A stretch of DNA of 26,360 bases from a virus: positions 1 through 26,360 of IMG/VR virus record IMGVR_UViG_3300046000_007893; one strand, written 5' to 3'. The translations under genes were made by a program, and so were the position numbers. Positions 20,137 through 26,360 of the stretch are shown here, piece after piece. Below the pieces are notes generated by a model that ran no database searches, had not been told where the DNA came from, and worked only from the letters and a program-made list of their open reading frames with translations. Each line of letters opens with the position of its first letter. The stretch's first letter is position 1.

Positions 20137-20146
20137 GGCCTAGAAT
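20117..20146 (+). promoter_or_regulatory. Possible promoter at the end of terL
   Basis: TAGAAT (20141-20146, 5 of 6 to the -10 consensus) with TTGCTC 18 bases upstream (20117-20122), inside the last codons of the terminase gene. The short gap then has TCAAGG (20152-20157) and CCTTGA (20168-20173) as an inverted repeat before ATG 20178. It could give the structural genes separate expression. Confidence 0.35.
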
Positions 20147-20177
20147 GTCAAGGCCACTCCTCTGGGGACCTTGAGCC

Positions 20178-23159
20178 ATGGCCAAAGCCAAGAAGTTAGC
20201 GGACAAAGACATTGCATCGTTTATCAAGAAGGTTGCGTCCGCGGGCCGTGGCGGCGACACGGAGTTGGCGTTTCTCAGCGCCAGTGCTCGGGATCTACTG
20301 AAGAAGCTCGGCGGCGCGGGGACCAAGAACCCTAAGACGGGGTTGAGGGAATACAAGGCGGCTTCTCGGTTTGCAAAGGCACGTGCGGAAGAAGCCGAGC
20401 CGGTAGGGCTGTTCGGCAACACCCCTGTTACTCCGACCGCCCCGATCGGCCCCTCGCCTTTTTCTGTTGCGCCGGCTTCTCCGTTCTCGATGGCACCGGA
20501 CACGATCGCCCCGCAGGCGGAACCTGAAAGGGAGCCTGCTCGTGGTTCGGCTGCGGCGGACTTACAGCAACTCAGCGTGGCTCCTCCTGCACGGCCCACG
20601 GAACAGGCTCAGGTAGAGCCGGAGTCCGAGCCGATTCGTCCGCAGCCGGGATCTGCTGCGGCGGATCTTCAGCAGTTCACTAATCCGCCCGCACAGCCGC
20701 AGGCCGCGCAGCCCCCTGCTTCCGTACCGACGAATCTCAATGCGGCGGCAGCGTCGTTTAACGCTGCAATGGCTGCGAACGCCGGGCAGAACACTCCGCA
20801 GATGGCGGATGCCGCAGAGCGTGCTCGTCTACGAAAGGAAGCGCGGGAGAGGGAAGACCTTTACGTTCGACCGATTGACTCCGGCATTGGTGATCGCCCT
20901 GGCATGGGCAAGACGGGAGGCCGTCCCGGTGGTTTTAACCCGTATGACGATGAAGCCGATCGTCGTGCGCAAGAAGAAGCTGCTCGCCGAGCAGCAGAGG
21001 AGGAAGCCCGTCGTGCAGCAGAAGCAGAAGCCGCCCGTAGAGCCGCGGAAGAGGAAGCTCGTCGTAAGGCCGAAGAAGACGCCAGACGTGCAGCAGAAGC
21101 AGAAGCCGCCCGTAGAGCCGCTGAAGAGCAGGCTCGTAGGGCTGCTGAAGAGGAAGCTCGACGACGTGCGGAGCAAGACGCGGCTGCTGCTCGAGCGGCT
21201 GAGGAAGCCCGTCGACTAGCGGAAGAGAACGCGCGCCGCGCAGCAGAGGAAGAGGCAAGACGTAGGGCCGAAGAAGCCCGGCGTGCTGCGGAAGAAGAGG
21301 CGCGTCGCAAGGCCGAGGAGGACAAGAAGAACAAGCCTCCTGGCGGTGGCGACACAGGCAAGCCCGGTCCGGGAACCGGCACCGTGACTGCTCCGCCGGG
21401 GTTGATTGACAGCAAGTTGCCGGTGAATCCTCCGCCTACCACTACTCTGCCCCCGGGCGGTGGCGGCATTACGTTCCCGCCGTCTTCTCCTCCGCCCCCG
21501 GAGAAAGAGAAGCCGATCCGTACGGCGGACTTTATCGATCAAAACTTAAACGGTATTGACGATCGGGACGAGGAGTTTCGCAATCCCCGGACCATGGAAT
21601 TCCGAGATCGCAATCGTAACGGCATCGACGATCGGGACGAGAAGCCTGATACGGGCAAGCCCTCACGTGGGCAGTTTAATTTCAACTGGAACGCGATTGA
21701 CCCGAACAGCGATCTTGGTCGGTTGATCGGTCGGATTGGAAGACCTCCGGGCAGTAAAAAGCCTTCCCCGGGGCGAGGAACTCCTGGTGGCGACAAGACG
21801 CCTCCCCCGCAGACGGGCCGCGGGCTGCCTTCGCGTCCTCCACCGACGACGATTCCGATCAGCCCCCCGACCGCGGGCCCTCCGACCACGAGTCCTCCGG
21901 GCGATGGCGGCTACACGCCGGGTCCAATCCCTGTCACGACGCTGCCAAAGCCGGGGTACGTTGCTAATCCATTGCCCACGGCCCCGGGCCGTGGTACGTC
22001 AACCCCGTACTTTACGCCAACGCCTGGTAGCCTGACTCCGGGAACCGTACCGGCGAACATTAATCTGCCGAGTTTGCAGACGAGCAATCTGCCGCAGCAG
22101 GCGCTTGCGCAGAACCCGAACCTCGGGCCGGGGATGTTGGGTGGGGCGCAGAACGCGGGGTACTACACGGATCGTTTTGGCAATGTGATTCTCTCGCCCG
22201 CGGCGGTGCGTCCGCCTGGTCGCGCGAAGGGCGGTCCGGCTTCGGATAAGGAGTTGCTCGCGCTTTTGAAGGGTGAGAACAAGGAAGCCTATGCCGAGTC
22301 GATGAAGAACATTGATTCCGCGCGGGCCATGCTTGAGAACCTGTCTGACATGCCTGGCGAGACGACGACCGAGTATAGTTCGACGCCGATCTCGCAGACC
22401 GTGCGCCGCGCGACGCGGCAACCGATCCGTCAAGAGACGGACAGGGGGACAGCACGCGGTATGGCCATGGAGCTTGAGTCGTTGACCACGGCCCAAGGGC
22501 CCAAGCGCGCGCCTGACACGCTCGCGGAGCTTTTGAAGATGTCGGAGTCCGTACGTTCGCGTGATGCGATGTCGGCGAAGGATTTGATGCGTGATACGTT
22601 TGGCGAGGGCCGGCTGACCAAGAAGCAGTTATCGCGGCTCGGGGATCTGATGACGCGTCGCTTTGCTGAGGGCGGGGAGGTCGACGAAACAGACGAGCGG
22701 ATGATCCCGCTCCATCTACGTACGTACCTTGCCTCCATGCTTGGCGGTAAGACCAGAGAACCGATTACGGAAGAGAACCTGTCTGGTGCGGAGTTAGCGA
22801 AGCTTCGTCGGTTGATTGAGCTTGCCAAGAGCCAGCCTGTATCAAGCAAGAAGACGGGCAAGGCGTTGCCGGGTGTGGTGACGTACGCGCATCATGACGC
22901 ATACAAGAACAAGTACGAGCGTCTCGGTGGGCTGCCCGGCCCTGACACGGACAAGACGTTGTACTCGACGGCGAACCTGCGTAATACGTTAGGGACGTTT
23001 TCGTTCAAGGAGATGCCTGATGGATCGTACGTGATCAACGACACGTATGACTTCACGGGGGATGTTGGCGAGAAGGACAACTGGCTCATCAAGCAGGCGA
23101 ACAAGGCGGGCGTGAATCGTCCGGTGGAAATTCGACTGCCTCCAAAAAAGAAGAAGTAG
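20178..23159 (+). CDS. Large coiled-coil, proline-rich, EF-hand-like protein, 993 aa
   Basis: Unrecognised; its place between terminase and portal suggests a virion or packaging-associated protein. Visible architecture: a lysine-rich helical N-terminus (1-75); a Pro/Ala linker with two GSAAADLQQ copies (about 120-165); a long Ala/Glu/Arg coiled coil (about 215-385), TolA-like, with exact DNA duplications; and a Pro/Gly stretch. Then come two calcium-loop-like repeats, DQNLNGIDDRDE and DRNRNGIDDRDE, 23 residues apart (about 454-490). A second Pro-rich region follows, then RFAEGGEVDETDERM and a folded C-terminal domain (about 850-985). That last domain contains DGSYVINDTYDFTGDVG, with a basic KKKK end. 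No signal peptide. Start ATG 20178 has only a weak GGGGA upstream. Confidence 0.85.
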   Translation: MAKAKKLADKDIASFIKKVASAGRGGDTELAFLSASARDLLKKLGGAGTKNPKTGLREYKAASRFAKARAEEAEPVGLFGNTPVTPTAPIGPSPFSVAPASPFSMAPDTIAPQAEPEREPARGSAAADLQQLSVAPPARPTEQAQVEPESEPIRPQPGSAAADLQQFTNPPAQPQAAQPPASVPTNLNAAAASFNAAMAANAGQNTPQMADAAERARLRKEAREREDLYVRPIDSGIGDRPGMGKTGGRPGGFNPYDDEADRRAQEEAARRAAEEEARRAAEAEAARRAAEEEARRKAEEDARRAAEAEAARRAAEEQARRAAEEEARRRAEQDAAAARAAEEARRLAEENARRAAEEEARRRAEEARRAAEEEARRKAEEDKKNKPPGGGDTGKPGPGTGTVTAPPGLIDSKLPVNPPPTTTLPPGGGGITFPPSSPPPPEKEKPIRTADFIDQNLNGIDDRDEEFRNPRTMEFRDRNRNGIDDRDEKPDTGKPSRGQFNFNWNAIDPNSDLGRLIGRIGRPPGSKKPSPGRGTPGGDKTPPPQTGRGLPSRPPPTTIPISPPTAGPPTTSPPGDGGYTPGPIPVTTLPKPGYVANPLPTAPGRGTSTPYFTPTPGSLTPGTVPANINLPSLQTSNLPQQALAQNPNLGPGMLGGAQNAGYYTDRFGNVILSPAAVRPPGRAKGGPASDKELLALLKGENKEAYAESMKNIDSARAMLENLSDMPGETTTEYSSTPISQTVRRATRQPIRQETDRGTARGMAMELESLTTAQGPKRAPDTLAELLKMSESVRSRDAMSAKDLMRDTFGEGRLTKKQLSRLGDLMTRRFAEGGEVDETDERMIPLHLRTYLASMLGGKTREPITEENLSGAELAKLRRLIELAKSQPVSSKKTGKALPGVVTYAHHDAYKNKYERLGGLPGPDTDKTLYSTANLRNTLGTFSFKEMPDGSYVINDTYDFTGDVGEKDNWLIKQANKAGVNRPVEIRLPPKKKK
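21012..21121 (+). repeat. Exact 35-base internal duplication in the coiled-coil region
   Basis: Bases 21012-21046 recur exactly at 21087-21121, period 75 bases (25 codons), preserving the reading frame. Each copy starts CGTGCAGCAGAAGCAG and codes for part of the RRAAEAEAARRA pattern. The wider 20960-21330 stretch is made of related degenerate units, so slippage could change coiled-coil length. Confidence 0.9.
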
Positions 23160-23162
23160 GCC

Positions 23163-25337
23163 ATGACACGCAAAGCAAAACAGTATCTAAGCGGCGTGAA
23201 GAAGGTAGGCGTTGTGCGCCGTGCCGAAGGCAGTCCTCCGCGCGGGGAAGGAAAGGTTGGGCCGGGGAAGATGACCTCTGTTGGTTCGCGGTTTATCTCA
23301 GAGTTGTTCAACCCTAAGAAAGCCGCGGAAGACGTTGAGAACGTCGGACGCTCGTACCTTGACATGTTGAGTGCCTACAACACGTTCCTCTACAAGCAAT
23401 CGCCGGAAGAGCAAGCGGCGTTTGTAACGTCGCTTCCGTCAAAGACTCGTGAGGCGATAGGCTCGGCGGCAACAGCGCTACGTGATTTACCGCAGACCGC
23501 GAAGCGAGCGGTAGAGGAAGCCACCCCGGAATCCACCGCTGCCGCCGTGCGTCGTTTTGGCGTGGAGTCGGCGATGGATCCGACGCGGCTGATCAAGGGC
23601 ACAGCGCCGGCCACTTCGCAGGTTGTTCGGCCGAGAGGCGAGGGCGTGGTATTGGATTACCCGGATGCGCCAGAAGTTACCCTAACAACGTCTTCTGCCG
23701 AAAGACGCTACAAGACCACAAGAGCTCCGAGGGGGTATCTTGTTGAGGCGATTGAGCGTGGCAAGAGGCGGATAGATCCGACCTTAGCGCCGGAGCACCG
23801 TCAGGCTATTGAAAACTTTTTGGATACCAAGGTACGGAACTACTACAAGAACCAGTACGCCACCAAAGACGATCCTATCTTCAAGGCCATTAAGGAAGGC
23901 CGAATATCGACTGAGAAGTTGAGAGCTCCGGGCGGCATACGAGAGTACATGCCTGCCGATGTCGCTGAGGGTAAAACTCGCGTCAATCCAGAGACGGGGG
24001 AGTCTACGTTCTATCCAAGCAAGCGAGCGCTTGCCGCGCTTGAGGACGTTAATCGTATCTATGACGAGATGACGGGAATGGGCGGAAACATCTTCACGTC
24101 CAAAACCATAGGTCGACCCGACTATGAAAGCCTACCGTTGGACATTGAAAAGCAACGGCTGGAAGATTTTCGCGACATAACCACGCAGCGTTTGATAGAC
24201 GAGGGGATTCGCCCAACAGAGATCAACCCCAGGTTGGCCTTGGTCGGTTACAAGGATCCTAAGTATATCAACCCTGAGTTTCCCGGCCGCAATGTCATGC
24301 GAATGGGCGACTATTCAAGTGAGTCGGGGAATGTCGCCGCATTGGCGCTATCCGATAAAACTATATTTCCAAAAGAACTTGCGACGACTATCCAAAAACA
24401 ACAGCCCGTTTATGATCCAGCCCCAATAGGACCGCTCAGAGAGATCTTGAGCGAAGAAACCCTAGTTGATTACCTCAACACTCTGCCTACGAGAGAAATC
24501 AAGAATCTTCGTTATGAAGACGCTATCAGGGGTTCCGTAAAAGCCGCAGCGTCGATACGGACCCGTGAGGCGTTGGCCGAACGAATCAGGAAAAATCAGC
24601 CCGTTGACCCCAAGGTGTTTTTGGAGGGGGTTAGCGCGCCTTTGATTTCTTATGCCGAAGACTCGCCTTTTGCTGGGCTTACTTGGCGCAGAATTACTAA
24701 CCCAGAAGCAACGGCGATCGAAGGCGCGTATATCGGGCACTCTGTTGGCGGATATGCCAAGGGCGGGGGCTACGGGCCCGAGCTGCACAAAGAATTTTTA
24801 GAAGGCAAGTCGCAGGCGTATACCCTGCGAGACAAACGTGGTCGCCCGATTACGACTGTGGAAGTTAAAGACAATAGTTCAGATTATCCCGACTATGGTG
24901 GTCCTGTTGTCACGCAGGTCAAGGGCGCGGGGCGCGCAACAGGAAACGTCCAGCCGTCGGGGTATGATTCGGCACTAGTAGATTTATTCAAGAAACTCGG
25001 CGTTGTGCGAGTCTTAGAAAGCGACACGTATCTGCCGCCTCTTGCACGGGATTTTAAGAACGAACTTCGCCAAACCTCGCGTACCCAAGGGCCGACCCGA
25101 CTTCCCCCACAGCCTCTACCAGTGCGGCAACCGTTGCCTGAGCAGCGTCCACTTGAGCAACAGGGCATTGGCCAATTACCACAGCCCCCGCAACCTCCGA
25201 TCAATATCATGGGGCCGGATGGAAGACCTCTGCCCCGTCGACAAGAGCCTGCCCCAGACGCCGAAAACTTTGCGCGCGGCATGAACAACCAACAGCTCGT
25301 AGAATTTGTTCGTCGGCTGTTCCGCGATCAGGACTAA
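23163..25337 (+). CDS. Large protein with C-terminal PcfJ-like domain, 724 aa
   Basis: Unrecognised as a whole. Residues about 522-615 (IEGAYIGHSVGGYAKGGGY, FLEGKSQAYTLRDKRGRPIT, TVEVK, VTQVKGAGRATG) match the PcfJ-like domain pattern seen in mobile-element and phage proteins, whose role is unclear. The usual 'GHCVG' reads GHSVG here. N-terminal features are a basic start (MTRKAKQYLSGVKK) and helical segments (GRSYLDMLSAYNTFLYKQS). The middle is folded alpha/beta, for example GGIREYMPADVAEGKTRVNP. The tail is Pro/Gln-rich and ends in a helix, NNQQLVEFVRRLFRDQD. It starts 3 bases after the 993-residue gene and precedes the portal, so it may be a virion-carried protein. Codon usage around 23690-24720 is more AT-rich than in its ends. 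Confidence 0.8.
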   Translation: MTRKAKQYLSGVKKVGVVRRAEGSPPRGEGKVGPGKMTSVGSRFISELFNPKKAAEDVENVGRSYLDMLSAYNTFLYKQSPEEQAAFVTSLPSKTREAIGSAATALRDLPQTAKRAVEEATPESTAAAVRRFGVESAMDPTRLIKGTAPATSQVVRPRGEGVVLDYPDAPEVTLTTSSAERRYKTTRAPRGYLVEAIERGKRRIDPTLAPEHRQAIENFLDTKVRNYYKNQYATKDDPIFKAIKEGRISTEKLRAPGGIREYMPADVAEGKTRVNPETGESTFYPSKRALAALEDVNRIYDEMTGMGGNIFTSKTIGRPDYESLPLDIEKQRLEDFRDITTQRLIDEGIRPTEINPRLALVGYKDPKYINPEFPGRNVMRMGDYSSESGNVAALALSDKTIFPKELATTIQKQQPVYDPAPIGPLREILSEETLVDYLNTLPTREIKNLRYEDAIRGSVKAAASIRTREALAERIRKNQPVDPKVFLEGVSAPLISYAEDSPFAGLTWRRITNPEATAIEGAYIGHSVGGYAKGGGYGPELHKEFLEGKSQAYTLRDKRGRPITTVEVKDNSSDYPDYGGPVVTQVKGAGRATGNVQPSGYDSALVDLFKKLGVVRVLESDTYLPPLARDFKNELRQTSRTQGPTRLPPQPLPVRQPLPEQRPLEQQGIGQLPQPPQPPINIMGPDGRPLPRRQEPAPDAENFARGMNNQQLVEFVRRLFRDQD

Positions 25338-25340
25338 CCT

Positions 25341-25358
25341 GAGTTGTTTTAACAACTC
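25341..25358. other. Perfect inverted repeat before the portal gene
   Basis: GAGTTGTT (25341-25348) and AACAACTC (25351-25358) around TT, starting 4 bases after the stop at 25337 and ending 20 bases before ATG 25379. There is no T-tract, so it is not a canonical terminator. It may be an RNA-processing stem or a protein-binding site that sets portal expression. Confidence 0.45.
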
Positions 25359-25378
25359 TGATCCACTAGGATATCAAC

Positions 25379-26360
25379 ATGCCAATTGATAAAGCGATCA
25401 ACCAAGCCCCTGACGCAGGCATCTTGGTCATTGCCGAGGGTGCGCCAGAGGAGGCGCCGGAGATCGAGATCGTTCTGGAGCCGGATGGCGGGGCGGTTGT
25501 GGAGATTGGCCCGGAGGCCGCGAAGGAAGTTGACTTCTACGCGAACCTTGCGGAGGTTGTAGACCCGGATGACCTCGGTCGGATTGCCATCGATGTCTCG
25601 GCGATGTTCGAGGCGGACAAGGGATCGCGGTCGGATTGGGAGCAGATGTACGCCAAGGGCCTGGAATTGCTGGGCCTACGCATGGAAGAGCGCACCAAGC
25701 CCTTCCGTGGCGCCTCTGGCGCGACGCATCCGATGCTGCAAGAGGCGATCATCCAGTTCCAGTCGCAGGCGTTCAAGGAGTTGATGCCCGCGGGCGGCCC
25801 GGTTCGCACGCAGGTATTGGGAAAAGAGACCGTCGACAAGTTCCAGCAGGCCGCGCGCGTGCAGGACTTCATGAACTATCAGCTCACGACGGTGATGGAG
25901 GAGTACACCCCGGAGTTCGACCAGCTCCTGTACTACACCGGATACGGCGGATCGACCTTCAAGAAGGTCTATTACGACTTTCAGCTCGGTCGGATGGTCT
26001 CCCGCCTGTGTCTGGCGGACGATGTGTACATCCCGTACAACGGTTCGAGCGTTGTTTCGCAGTGTTCGCGGCTGACGCACCGCATTGCGATGGACTCAAA
26101 CGAGTTCCGCAAGCGCGTTTTGATCGGCGAATATCTCGATATTGCGGTTGATCTTGAGCCGACGCCCGCGGACCCGAGCAAAATCCAGGCGGCAATCGAC
26201 AAAGTGACGGGTGTGCAGCCGACGGACCAGGCTGGCGAGGTGTTTTTGCTCGAAATGCTGGTCGATTTGGACCTGCCGGGCTTTGAAGAGATTGGCGAAG
26301 ACGGCGAACCGACGGGAATTAAGCTTCCGTATGTCGTAACGCTTGCCGAAGACTCGTCTC
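25379..26360 (+). CDS. Portal protein, N-terminal part (runs off the window)
   Basis: Forms the dodecameric ring through which DNA enters and leaves the capsid. The frame is open from ATG 25379 to the window end, giving 327 codons without a stop, so the gene is truncated by the window. AGGA at 25368-25371 precedes the start. After an acidic leader (IEIVLEPDGG) it reads SDWEQMYAKGLELLGLRMEE, then TKPFRGASGATHPMLQEAI, QSQAFKELMPAGGPVRTQV, VQDFMNYQLTTVMEEYTPE, YTGYGGSTFKKVYYD. These segments I recognise as those of the portal family of environmental podovirus-like and siphovirus-like phages. It follows terL and two large unknown genes, consistent with a head-assembly block continuing downstream. 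Confidence 0.85.
   Translation, partial: MPIDKAINQAPDAGILVIAEGAPEEAPEIEIVLEPDGGAVVEIGPEAAKEVDFYANLAEVVDPDDLGRIAIDVSAMFEADKGSRSDWEQMYAKGLELLGLRMEERTKPFRGASGATHPMLQEAIIQFQSQAFKELMPAGGPVRTQVLGKETVDKFQQAARVQDFMNYQLTTVMEEYTPEFDQLLYYTGYGGSTFKKVYYDFQLGRMVSRLCLADDVYIPYNGSSVVSQCSRLTHRIAMDSNEFRKRVLIGEYLDIAVDLEPTPADPSKIQAAIDKVTGVQPTDQAGEVFLLEMLVDLDLPGFEEIGEDGEPTGIKLPYVVTLAEDSS

Noticed and set aside
20960-21330. Repeat-dense stretch considered as a CRISPR array
   Set aside because: The repeats are degenerate 15-75 base units that keep the coding frame of a coiled coil; there are no uniform repeats with unique spacers and no cas genes.
20829-21469. Minus-strand open frames opposite the coiled-coil region
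   Set aside because: They are shadows of the repetitive Ala/Glu/Arg codons of the plus-strand gene, and give Ser/Ala- or Leu-rich low-complexity products.
1-26360. tRNA and rRNA genes
   Set aside because: No cloverleaf with a GGTTCGA-type T arm and acceptor stem, and no rRNA-like segment, was noticed by eye. A dedicated search could still find a divergent tRNA.

Overview
The window is a 26.4 kb piece of a tailed double-stranded DNA bacteriophage genome (Caudoviricetes), probably infecting a GC-rich proteobacterium. The support is a viral replication module, terminase subunits and a portal protein, strong AAAGGAG ribosome binding sites, one dominant coding strand, very tight gene packing (many ATGA or TAATG stop/start overlaps) and the lack of any cellular housekeeping gene. 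No tail, major capsid, lysis or integrase gene is inside the window, so the lifestyle cannot be read directly.

Layout. (1) 45-6851, replication: two small conserved phage proteins, a candidate ssDNA-binding protein with an SSB-like Pro-Phe tail, an archaeo-eukaryotic-type primase with a Cys cluster, a UvrD-like helicase and a family A DNA polymerase with proofreading exonuclease. (2) 6904-11420, a dense accessory run of small genes: a ribbon-helix-helix-like protein, zinc-binding mini-proteins, a GNAT acetyltransferase, an HNH nuclease, two one-helix membrane proteins, an HTH/MazG-like fusion and several unknowns. One is a 32-residue zinc-knuckle-like protein at 10049-10147. (3) 11466-12317, a regulatory hub: convergent terminators, a single minus-strand gene with its own consensus promoter, an orphan terminator that may end an unannotated small RNA, and an AT-rich zone with GTAAT repeats that could be a replication origin. 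(4) 12318-14298: a small conserved protein, the terminase small subunit, a PD-(D/E)xK nuclease overlapping it, and small unknowns. (5) 14295-18480, a cassette of different base and codon usage with its own promoter and terminators: a DUF932 protein, an amidoligase with a zinc ribbon, a class II glutamine amidotransferase, then a repeat-rich non-coding stretch. (6) 18528-18672, a compact palindrome cluster containing a perfect chromosomal-type parS site (bound by ParB). (7) 18673-26360, packaging and structure: terminase large subunit, a 993-residue coiled-coil/proline-rich/EF-hand-like protein, a 724-residue protein with a PcfJ-like domain, and the start of the portal protein.

How it works together. 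Primase, helicase, polymerase and the SSB candidate form a self-sufficient replisome core. The small-gene run is probably host-takeover or counter-defence material. Terminase and portal package the DNA. The most notable observations are the parS site next to the terminase gene, which suggests the phage borrows host ParB, and the amidoligase/glutaminase/DUF932 cassette, which looks like an acquired amide-bond-forming modification system. The polymerase carries Leu at the position equivalent to E. coli Phe762, a residue that has been linked to temperate or slow-replicating phages and would fit a phage that persists in its host.
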